From: Ruaniaceae bacterium
GTDB taxonomy: Bacteria; Actinomycetota; Actinomycetes; Actinomycetales; Actinomycetaceae
Reading direction: 5' to 3'
DNA: 5,100 nt
Assembly (NCBI GenBank): GCA_030450655.1
Contig: JAKDIE010000134.1
Coordinates: forward strand, 1-5,100
How positions within the stretch are numbered: position 1 is the stretch's first letter; every line of letters begins with the position of its first letter. The translations under genes and the position numbers were made by a program. The notes below the pieces were generated by a model. It saw nothing but the letters and a program-made list of their open reading frames with translations. It did no database searches and had not been told where the DNA came from. Of this stretch, positions 1 to 5,049 are shown in pieces.

Positions 1-19
1 CAAACGCTCGGGGTGGGGG

Positions 20-331
20 CTACGGCAGGCCGAGGAAGCGGCCCAGGGCCACGGCCCCCGCGCCGAGGAGCACGACCACGAGGAACGGCGCGCGGAACGT
101 CAACGCGACCGCCGCCACGGCCAGCGCGAGGATGCGCGAATCAAGCGCAAGACCGCCGTCTCCGCCGAGCGCGGTCACCATCACCAGGGACGCGAGCAGC
201 CCCACCGTCATCGCCGTGGCGACGCGCACCACCACGCGCCGCTCGAGGATCTCGCGCGGCACGAGGTACCCGGCCAGCTTGGTCAGGTAAGCGATGGCGC
301 TCCCAACGAGGACCCACACCCAGGCGATCAT
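20..331 (-). CDS. azlD: AzlD family small subunit of a branched-chain amino acid exporter
   Basis: This is a 103-residue hydrophobic protein with about four membrane segments (roughly residues 3-24, 36-55, 62-78 and 82-101). Its short C-terminal helix after FRAPFLVVVLLG (79-90) is typical of AzlD. Known members are about 100-110 residues and pair with AzlC to export branched-chain amino acids, or toxic analogues, across the inner membrane. The ATG at 331 is chosen because a GGAGGG Shine-Dalgarno lies just upstream (336-341) and the hydrophobic sequence begins there. The same frame stays open to 526, but that extension is arginine-rich and out of character. The gene follows azlC on the same strand, but a 21-codon ORF lies between them and its TGA overlaps this ATG. 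The stop is TAG at 20-22. The substrate is inferred from the family only. Family assignment is confident; exact specificity is not. Confidence 0.85.
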   Translation of the reverse strand: MIAWVWVLVGSAIAYLTKLAGYLVPREILERRVVVRVATAMTVGLLASLVMVTALGGDGGLALDSRILALAVAAVALTFRAPFLVVVLLGAGAVALGRFLGLP

Positions 332-393
332 GCGGCCCTCCGGACGAACCGAACGGCGGTCCGGACGGCGTGGGCGCTCGCGACGGCGATCAT
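328..393 (-). CDS. Possible 21-residue coupling peptide between azlC and azlD
   Basis: A very short ORF begins MIAVASAHAV and ends in an arginine-rich tail (Arg at 11, 15, 18 and 19). Its ATG (391-393) overlaps the azlC TGA (390-392), and its TGA (328-330) overlaps the azlD ATG (329-331), giving four-base ATGA overlaps at both ends. An AAAGGA Shine-Dalgarno (400-405, within the last azlC codons) sits six bases before the ATG. The arrangement would let ribosomes finishing azlC run on into azlD. The peptide matches no family I recognise. It may have no function of its own and simply be a reading frame that survives in an inserted 62-bp segment. Translation is plausible from the signals; a peptide function is not shown. 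Confidence 0.4.
   Translation of the reverse strand: MIAVASAHAVRTAVRFVRRAA
336..341 (-). promoter_or_regulatory. Shine-Dalgarno for azlD
   Basis: GGAGGG on the minus strand lies four bases before the GGAGGG-GCGC-type spacer ends at the azlD ATG (329-331). It sits inside the preceding 21-codon ORF. It supports the 331 start over the long upstream extension and means azlD need not depend wholly on translational coupling. Confidence 0.7.
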
Positions 394-1061
394 GGTGCGT
401 CCTTTCGCAGGTAGCCCCACACGCCGGCAACGACTGCGGCCACCAGAATGGGAGCGCCCGGCGGAAGGAGTGGAAGCGTGAGCGCCGTGACGAGGGCGCA
501 CACCCCGGCGATCGCCCACGCCTCACCGTTCTTCAGATGCGGCCAGAGCAGGCCGATGTACGCCGCCACGGCCGCGCCGTCGAGCCCCCACTGAGCCGGG
601 TTTCCGATGGACTGACCAATGAGCGCGCCGACGACGGTGAACCCCACCCAGGTGATCCACACCCCGATACCGGCTGCCCAGAACCCGCGTACCTGCTCCT
701 CGCGGGTGTTCTGCGCGAGGGCGGTGGCCGCGGATTCATCGATCGTGAACTGCGCGGCCACGAACGTCATGATCCCGCGTGTGCGCAGGATGGGGGCGAG
801 ACGCATCCCGTAGAGGCCATTGCGTACGCCGACGAGGCCGGCGGAGCCGGTTGCGGCAGCAAGCGTTCCGCCCGCCCCGAGCACGCCCACGAAGGCGAGT
901 TGTGACCCGCCTGTGAACATCAATGCGGACATGATGATGGTCTGCCAGAGGGTGAGTCCTGCGGCGACGGCGAGCGCGCCGTAGCTGATCGCGTACATGC
1001 CCACGGCGACGGCGATCGCGGCCCCCATGCGCACGGCGGGCGAACGGTAGAGGGTGATCAC
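390..1061 (-). CDS. azlC: AzlC family large subunit of a branched-chain amino acid exporter
   Basis: This is a 223-residue membrane protein with family landmarks in order: GALAVAAGLTLWQ (28-40), MFTGGSQLAFVGV (48-60), the NGLYGMRLAP segment (81-90, matching the usual R/N-x-L-Y region) and FTIDESAA (105-112, the conserved T-D-E motif). Later helices run at about 127-150, 162-175 and 182-217. AzlC proteins are usually 220-250 residues and work with AzlD in the inner membrane to export branched-chain amino acids. The start used is GTG at 1061; a stop lies four codons upstream, so it cannot begin much earlier. No Shine-Dalgarno is seen before it, but TAGCCT ends six bases upstream, which suits a leaderless mRNA. 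The alternative start is ATG at 1028, in front of the first helix. The gene is first of an azlC-ORF-azlD operon and diverges from the ArcD-like permease. Confidence 0.88.
   Translation of the reverse strand: MITLYRSPAVRMGAAIAVAVGMYAISYGALAVAAGLTLWQTIIMSALMFTGGSQLAFVGVLGAGGTLAAATGSAGLVGVRNGLYGMRLAPILRTRGIMTFVAAQFTIDESAATALAQNTREEQVRGFWAAGIGVWITWVGFTVVGALIGQSIGNPAQWGLDGAAVAAYIGLLWPHLKNGEAWAIAGVCALVTALTLPLLPPGAPILVAAVVAGVWGYLRKDAP
400..405 (-). promoter_or_regulatory. Shine-Dalgarno-like site before the 21-codon ORF
   Basis: AAAGGA on the minus strand lies inside the codons for Lys-Asp near the end of azlC, six bases before the ATG at 393. If azlC originally overlapped azlD directly, this would have been the azlD ribosome-binding site. 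Confidence 0.5.
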
Positions 1062-1067
1062 GTTCAG

Positions 1068-1073
1068 AGGCTA
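1068..1073 (-). promoter_or_regulatory. Candidate -10 element for leaderless azlC
   Basis: TAGCCT on the minus strand fits the TANNNT actinobacterial -10 pattern. It ends six bases before the GTG at 1061, the geometry expected when transcription starts at the start codon. No convincing -35 is seen. A TANNNT match is weak evidence alone; the lack of a Shine-Dalgarno adds some support. Confidence 0.3.
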
Positions 1074-1152
1074 TCGGGGTGAGCCGGTTTGCGGTGGACC
1101 CGTCCGCCGTTGTGGGACGCGCGCGGCTGCGAGTCGCCAGGCGGCGGTGGCG

Positions 1153-1179
1153 GCGTGGTGAGCGCTCCGGCGCGTGGTG
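1153..1179. repeat. 8-bp direct repeats upstream of the ArcD-like permease
   Basis: GCGTGGTG occurs at 1153-1160 and 1172-1179, centres 19 bp apart, in the intergenic region between azlC and the permease and directly before its -10 candidate. Spacing near two helical turns would suit a regulator binding one face of the DNA, but the sequence is G-rich and a chance match is possible. Confidence 0.35.
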
Positions 1180-1182
1180 CGC

Positions 1183-1188
1183 AATACT
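1183..1188 (+). promoter_or_regulatory. Candidate -10 for the ArcD-like permease
   Basis: AATACT matches four of six bases of TATAAT in the only A/T-rich patch of the 1062-1212 intergenic region. It would give a leader of about 18-20 bases carrying the Shine-Dalgarno. No good -35 is found at 16-18 bp, so the promoter would be weak or activator-dependent, possibly through the direct repeats just upstream. Confidence 0.35.
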
Positions 1189-1202
1189 TTGGGGGACGCC
1201 TC

Positions 1203-1208
1203 AGGAGG
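1203..1208 (+). promoter_or_regulatory. Shine-Dalgarno that fixes the permease start
   Basis: AGGAGG lies four bases before the ATG at 1213. It decides for this start over an in-frame GTG at 1174, which has no such site. Confidence 0.8.
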
Positions 1209-1212
1209 CCAC

Positions 1213-2670
1213 ATGAGCACCGACGACGCACGCCCGCCAACGAAGCCCGCGGAGCCCACGCGCGATTCGCGGCTGGGGCTCGTAGCCCTGACGGCGATCG
1301 TTCTCGGCTCGATGATCGGCGCCGGAATCTTCTCGCTGCCGCAGAACATGGCCGCGGGACCAGCCGCCCCAGGTGCCCTCTTGATCGGATGGGCGGTCAC
1401 CGGCGTCGGCATGCTGGCCCTTGCTCGCACATTCCAGTTCCTCGCCCTGAATGCGCGCGATCCGGAGGGTGGCCTGCACGGTTACGCCCGCGACGGCTTC
1501 GGCCCGTTCACCGGTTTCCTCGCCGCGTGGGGGTACTGGATCAGCGCGTGGCTCGGCAACCTGGCGTACCTGGTGCTGATCTTCTCGACCCTCGGCGTGT
1601 TTTTCCCACTGTTCGACGAGGGCACGAACTGGCTCTCGATAGGCGGCGGCTCGGTCCTCCTCTGGCTCTACACGGCGCTGCTCCTGCGCGGCGTGCGCGA
1701 AGCCTCCGGGGTGAACGTGGTCATCACGATCGCCAAACTCGTGCCGCTGGCACTGTTCCTGATCATCGCGATCATCTACTTCGATCCAGCCGTATTCACG
1801 TACGACTTCTGGGGCTCGAACGAAGGCATCGGCCCCGTGTTCGATCAGGTCCGAGCCATGATGCTCGTGACCGTGTGGGCGTTCCTCGGCATCGAAGGAG
1901 CGAGCGTGTACGCGCGCCGCGCGAAGAAGCCCTCCGACGTCGGCAAAGCCACCGTTGGCGGGTTCCTGCTCGTGCTCGCCCTGCTCATCTCCGTGAATCT
2001 CCTCTCGGCGGGAATCTTGCGGCGCTCGGAACTGGAGGGCCTGCCCGATCCGGCGCTCGCTGGGATCCTCGACTCGACCGTGGGTCGCTGGGGTGCGGTG
2101 ATGATTTCGGTGGGGCTGCTGATCTCGGTCTCGGGCGCCCTGCTCGCGTGGATGCTGATGTGCGCCGAGATCCTCTCCTCCACCGGCAAGGCCGGGGCGT
2201 TCCCGGCGGCATGGGGCCACGAACCCCGCGAAGGCGTGCCGCGCACGGCCATCCTGATCACCTCGGGTGTGCTGCAGGTCGCCCTGATAGCGGTGAGCGT
2301 GATGGGTGGTGGGTATTACAACATCATCCTCATGTCCGGATCGATGATCCTGATCCCGTACCTCCTCTCCGCCGGCTACGCGCTGCGGCTTGTGCTGACG
2401 GGGAGGCGCGAGGGTGCAGCGGTCGGAAAGGCGCTGCTGATGACCGCGATCTCCACCATCTACGCCGTGTGGCTGATCTTCGCGGGCGGCCTCGGGTACC
2501 TGCTGATGTCCGCGATCTTCTACGCTATCGGCGTGGGCGTCCACTGGTGGACGAGACGTTCCAAAGGCCAGACGGCGTTCGGCGGCCGGGAGGGAATCCT
2601 CGCCATCGTGATTGTTGCAGCGGGCGCAGTTGCCGCCTGGGGAATGATCGCCGGCTGGCTGACGTTCTAG
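1213..2670 (+). CDS. arcD: ArcD-like arginine/ornithine (basic amino acid) antiporter, APC superfamily
   Basis: This is a 485-residue inner-membrane permease, close to the usual 460-500 residues of the basic amino acid/polyamine antiporter (APA) family, with 12-13 hydrophobic segments. A hydrophilic 20-residue N-terminus leads into helix 1 with GSMIGAGIFSLPQNMAAG (32-49), the unwound substrate-binding stretch of APC carriers and close to the ArcD form. AAWGYWISAWLGNLAY (104-119), DQVRAMMLVTVWAFLGIEGAS (211-231, helix 6 with Trp222 and Glu228) and RAKKPSDVGKAT (236-247) are also typical of ArcD. Known members exchange arginine for ornithine, or related basic amino acids, often in the arginine deiminase pathway. 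No arcA, arcB or arcC lies in the window, so the substrate is inferred from resemblance; lysine or another cationic amino acid is possible. The gene diverges from azlC and appears monocistronic. Confidence 0.85.
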   Translation: MSTDDARPPTKPAEPTRDSRLGLVALTAIVLGSMIGAGIFSLPQNMAAGPAAPGALLIGWAVTGVGMLALARTFQFLALNARDPEGGLHGYARDGFGPFTGFLAAWGYWISAWLGNLAYLVLIFSTLGVFFPLFDEGTNWLSIGGGSVLLWLYTALLLRGVREASGVNVVITIAKLVPLALFLIIAIIYFDPAVFTYDFWGSNEGIGPVFDQVRAMMLVTVWAFLGIEGASVYARRAKKPSDVGKATVGGFLLVLALLISVNLLSAGILRRSELEGLPDPALAGILDSTVGRWGAVMISVGLLISVSGALLAWMLMCAEILSSTGKAGAFPAAWGHEPREGVPRTAILITSGVLQVALIAVSVMGGGYYNIILMSGSMILIPYLLSAGYALRLVLTGRREGAAVGKALLMTAISTIYAVWLIFAGGLGYLLMSAIFYAIGVGVHWWTRRSKGQTAFGGREGILAIVIVAAGAVAAWGMIAGWLTF

Positions 2671-2700
2671 CCACGCGCCTGTCTTGGGCCCGTCCTTCCC

Positions 2701-2717
2701 GCGGCAACGTGTGCCGC
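2701..2717 (+). other. Hairpin downstream of the permease gene
   Basis: GCGGCA (2701-2706) and TGCCGC (2712-2717) form a perfect six-pair stem with a five-base loop, 31 bases after the permease stop. No T-run follows, so it is not a standard intrinsic terminator. It could protect the 3' end or mark a Rho-independent site of the T-less kind, or be chance in GC-rich DNA. Confidence 0.3.
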
Positions 2718-2774
2718 TGGCGGTGATCGGCGTCGGCTAAAATCCGCCCCAAACTCGGCCACCAGTCACACAAG

Positions 2775-2802
2775 TTGCACGGGTGCGGGCGGGGACTATG
2801 CT
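2775..2802 (+). promoter_or_regulatory. Candidate promoter of the lipid kinase gene
   Basis: TTGCAC (2775-2780) and TATGCT (2797-2802) are separated by 16 bp and match a sigma-70-type -35/-10 pair at reasonable quality for a high-GC genome. Transcription would begin near 2809 and leave a leader of about 35 bases containing GGAGA (2836-2840) before the ATG. A second A/T-rich hexamer, TAAAAT at 2738-2743, lies farther upstream without a clear -35. The rest of 2671-2843 shows nothing else I can name. Confidence 0.5.
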
Positions 2803-2843
2803 TCGAAAGTGGCGCGGTGGGCGCCCGAACAGACCGGAGAACC

Positions 2844-3707
2844 ATGACGCGCTTGCTACTGGTTGTGAACCCCGCCGCGGGTGGCGGGCGTGCGCGTGAG
2901 GAAGCCGCCTCGGTGCAGCAAGCCCTCGAGGAGGAGGGCTGGGAGGTCACGCTCCAGTTCACCATCTCCGCCGAGCACGCAACTGAGATCCTGACCGAGT
3001 GCTTCCCCGGCCAGATCGTGGCGGTCATGGCGGGCGATGGCGTGATGGCGCGGGCGCTCAAGGGCGCCTACGACTCTGGGGCGATCGTGGCGCCGATCCC
3101 CGGCGGGCGCGGCAACGATCTGGTGCGTGCCCTCGGGGTCAACCTCGACCCAATCCTCGCCGCACGGCACCTCAGCAAGGCTACGGAGCGCAGGATCGAC
3201 GTCGGCTGGTGCAATGGCCGCTTCTTCATGGGCGTCGCCACGGTAGGGATCGCCTCGCTCGCAAACCAGGTGGCGAATGAGACCAAGTTCCTGCGCGGCA
3301 CGGCCGTGTACGTGTGGGGGGTGTTGCGCGCGCTCACAAGTTTTTCGCCGCAGGCGTTCACCCTCGAGGTCGACGGCGTGGCCCGGGCCGTTCGTGCGTG
3401 GAACCTCTCGGTGGGCAACGGTCAGATGATCGGGGGCGGCATGCGTATCTGTTCGAACGCTCAGTTCGACGACGGACTCTTCGACGTGAACATCATCGAC
3501 GCGGCGCCGCGCTGGAAGGTGGTGCCCGTGCTCGCCTCGATCTTCGATGGCAAGCATGTGGAGATGGACGAGGTCTCCGAGGTGCGCGGCCAGGTGGTGC
3601 GCATCGAGGGCGTGGAGCCGTTGGCGATTATGGCCGACGGCGAGTACATCGACTCGCTCCCGGCGGAGTTCAGCGTGGAGCCGCAGGCAGTCCGCGTTCT
3701 CGTGTGA
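2844..3707 (+). CDS. Diacylglycerol/lipid kinase family protein with altered glycine-rich motif
   Basis: A 287-residue soluble protein with the two-domain layout of the DAGK catalytic family (YegS, DgkB, sphingosine kinase-like), usually about 290-320 residues. VVNPAAGGGRA (7-17) is the N-terminal phosphate-binding strand and loop. GDG appears at 64-66 and PGGRGNDLVRALG at 86-98. The C-terminal domain has GNGQMIGGGM (191-200), FDDGLFDV (208-215) and DGE (265-267), matching the family's metal-binding and catalytic acidic positions. Such enzymes use ATP to phosphorylate diacylglycerol or another lipid hydroxyl at the inner face of the membrane. The usual GGDGT reads AGDGV here (63-67), so nucleotide binding may differ. 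Start ATG has GGAGA four bases upstream; an in-frame ATG at 2775 lies within the promoter candidate and is disfavoured. The 3' end overlaps the convergent MFS gene by 38 bases. Lipid substrate is unknown. Confidence 0.85.
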   Translation: MTRLLLVVNPAAGGGRAREEAASVQQALEEEGWEVTLQFTISAEHATEILTECFPGQIVAVMAGDGVMARALKGAYDSGAIVAPIPGGRGNDLVRALGVNLDPILAARHLSKATERRIDVGWCNGRFFMGVATVGIASLANQVANETKFLRGTAVYVWGVLRALTSFSPQAFTLEVDGVARAVRAWNLSVGNGQMIGGGMRICSNAQFDDGLFDVNIIDAAPRWKVVPVLASIFDGKHVEMDEVSEVRGQVVRIEGVEPLAIMADGEYIDSLPAEFSVEPQAVRVLV

Positions 3708-4866
3708 TCGTGGCGAGGATCGCCAAGGTGGCGAGGTACGCCGGGATGATCAGCGTGGCGAGGCGTATGTCCATCCACTGAGCGATCACGGCAAGGATCA
3801 GCGGACTGACACCCACGGATAGTCCCACGCCGAGGACGGTGAACTGCGAGCCGCGTTCGATGTTGCCTGGGAACGCCGCCAGCAGTCGCGTGGCGAGGAT
3901 CGGGTAGAGGATCGAGATTCCCAGGCCGGTGACGAAGAGTCCGGCCACGGCGGCCGGGTAGATCGGGGCGAGGAAGAACACCACGAAGCCCACGGCGGCA
4001 GTGCCGATGCCGGTCATCAGCGCGCCGTATGGTGACATGCTGCGGATGATGCCGCGGCCGAGGATGCGGCCGGTTGCGATGCCGCTGATGAATATGCCAG
4101 TCGTGATGACGGCGACCGACTGCGGGATCCCGAACCGTGCCTCGGTGGCGCTCGCCGCCCAGAAGACGAGTGCAAATTCGGAGCCGACTGCCAGGAGGAC
4201 GCCCACGAACGGCACCCACATGGTCTTCGTCCCCTCGGGCGCGGTGAGCGGGGCGGGTAGTGAGCGATCGGAGTCGGGCTGCTCGCGGATCGTGGCGAGA
4301 AAGATCAGCGCCGCACCCGCGATGATGGGGACGATGTACCCGAGGCGCCAGGTGAGGCCCAGGCCGAGCGCGGCACCCACGAGAAGCGTGGACGCGATGG
4401 CCGCGAACGAGGCAGAGGCGTTCGATTCGGACAGCGCCTCGCCGGTCCGGATCCCATGGAGTTGGCTGAGCCGGGTAGGGATCACCTGGAGTGTGAACGA
4501 TCCGCCGAACCCAAGCACGAGAACGCCCACGAGGGTGGCAGTGCGCGAGGGAATCGCGAAGAGGCTCGCTCCGGCGATCATGCAGAGCAGGCCGAGGATG
4601 AGGATGCGGGTGCTGCCTAGCTTCCGGGCGAGTGGTCCTCCGGTCAGCCCAACCGTGATCGTTGCCATCGAGTACACCGTGGGGTAGAGGGCCACGGCGG
4701 CATAGCTCATGTTGAGATCGGTCTGTAACGGCAGGAGCACGGCGCCAAGGCCGTTGACGGCGAACGAACCGAGCCCGTGGGAGGCGTACATGCGCCACGT
4801 TTCGGCGCCGCGAGGCGCGATGCTGGAGCGTGGAGTGTCACGGTTCGAGTTCGGCACGTACTCCAC
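3670..4866 (-). CDS. MFS transporter, 12 transmembrane segments
   Basis: A carrier of up to 398 residues with two six-helix halves. Helix 1 follows WRMYASHGLGSFAVNGLGAV (24-43). GGPLARKLGSTRILILG (76-92) is the helix 2-3 motif A of the major facilitator superfamily, and TGRILGRGIIRSM (265-277) is its weaker counterpart in the second half. A hydrophilic loop at about 193-215 joins the halves. Glu230 lies inside helix 7 (GSEFALVFWAAS), a candidate for proton coupling or substrate contact. The sequence does not reveal the substrate; drug or metabolite efflux and uptake both remain open. The start is uncertain: GTG at 4866 gives the longest form, GTG at 4857 lies seven bases after a CATAGT -10-like hexamer, and ATG at 4791 would still keep helix 1. 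None has a good Shine-Dalgarno. The 3' end overlaps the lipid kinase gene, tail to tail. Confidence 0.82.
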   Translation of the reverse strand: MEYVPNSNRDTPRSSIAPRGAETWRMYASHGLGSFAVNGLGAVLLPLQTDLNMSYAAVALYPTVYSMATITVGLTGGPLARKLGSTRILILGLLCMIAGASLFAIPSRTATLVGVLVLGFGGSFTLQVIPTRLSQLHGIRTGEALSESNASASFAAIASTLLVGAALGLGLTWRLGYIVPIIAGAALIFLATIREQPDSDRSLPAPLTAPEGTKTMWVPFVGVLLAVGSEFALVFWAASATEARFGIPQSVAVITTGIFISGIATGRILGRGIIRSMSPYGALMTGIGTAAVGFVVFFLAPIYPAAVAGLFVTGLGISILYPILATRLLAAFPGNIERGSQFTVLGVGLSVGVSPLILAVIAQWMDIRLATLIIPAYLATLAILATITRERGLPAAPR

Positions 4867-4870
4867 TATG
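4865..4870 (-). promoter_or_regulatory. Candidate -10 for the MFS gene
   Basis: CATAGT on the minus strand matches four of six bases of TATAAT and ends seven bases before the GTG at 4857. This would make that codon a leaderless start, three codons inside the longest form. No clear -35 is seen. Weak evidence. Confidence 0.25.
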
Positions 4871-4953
4871 GACCCGGCGTGGCGGGGGATGCCACCAACT
4901 GTGGTCCCGGGCTTCCGAGGTATGCGTCACGTGGCCCGAGACCCTGCCCGCAC

Positions 4954-5004
4954 CTTTGACCACTCTCACGGTCACGACCACCGCAGGGTGGTCAGAGTTC
5001 CGGG
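4954..5004. repeat. Palindromic repeat, copy 1
   Basis: This 51-bp unit is repeated 96 bp to the right with 49 of 51 bases identical. Inside it, GACCACTCT (4958-4966) can pair with AGGGTGGTC (4985-4993), with one G-U wobble in plus-strand RNA. A second GACCACC (4976-4982) can instead pair with GGTGGTC (4987-4993) around a four-base loop, so two exclusive hairpins are possible. No T-run follows on either strand. It resembles a repetitive extragenic palindrome; I cannot name the family. Confidence 0.8.
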
Positions 5005-5017
5005 GGGGAACGCCGTC

Positions 5018-5037
5018 GTCGGGCGTTGTCGGGCGTG
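5018..5037. repeat. 10-bp tandem duplication in the spacer
   Basis: GTCGGGCGTT is followed directly by GTCGGGCGTG. The left unit also takes part in a small hairpin, AACGCC (5009-5014) with GGCGTT (5022-5027). Both lie in the 45-bp spacer between the palindromic repeats, next to a run of seven G (5002-5008). Confidence 0.6.
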
Positions 5038-5049
5038 AAATCGCCGAAA

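Larger units (their letters stand above)
323..394. repeat. 10-bp direct repeats GGCGATCATG bounding a 62-bp segment
   Basis: GGCGATCATG occurs at 323-332 and again at 385-394, a 62-bp period. On the minus strand each copy contains CATGATCGCC, which is the start codon and first codons of azlD (right side of the pair: the 21-codon ORF). The intervening sequence also repeats TCCGGACG (339-346 and 360-367). Removing one 62-bp unit would leave the azlC TGA overlapping the azlD ATG by four bases with the AAAGGA site in place, so the segment looks like an insertion or small duplication. The repeats are seen directly; the history is inferred. Confidence 0.6.

Noticed and set aside
294..905. 203-codon plus-strand ORF antisense to azlC
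   Set aside because: Shadow frame of GC-rich DNA without a start signal or motif; azlC on the other strand carries clear family motifs.
1201..2544. 447-codon ORF antisense to the ArcD-like gene
   Set aside because: A shadow of GC-biased codon use. The peptide is rich in His, Arg, Glu and Gln with no domain, while the plus strand encodes an unmistakable permease.
1089..2726. 545-codon plus-strand ORF covering the permease in another frame
   Set aside because: Arg/Gly/Pro-rich shadow translation with no recognisable domain; the Shine-Dalgarno at 1203-1208 serves the permease ATG.
3710..3910. Repeated TGGCGAGGATCG motifs near the end of the MFS gene
   Set aside because: They fall in coding sequence and reflect repeated Leu-Ala-Thr-Ile-type residues in membrane helices, not a separate element.
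3461..4798. 445-codon minus-strand ORF across the kinase and MFS genes
   Set aside because: It is in another frame of the MFS gene and antisense to the kinase, rich in Arg, His and Pro, and lacks membrane segments or motifs. Both overlapped genes are well supported.
4958..5004. Intrinsic terminator formed by the palindromic repeat
   Set aside because: The stems are strong, but no T-run follows on either strand: plus-strand continuation is CAGAGTTCCGG and minus-strand continuation is AAAGGTGCGGG.
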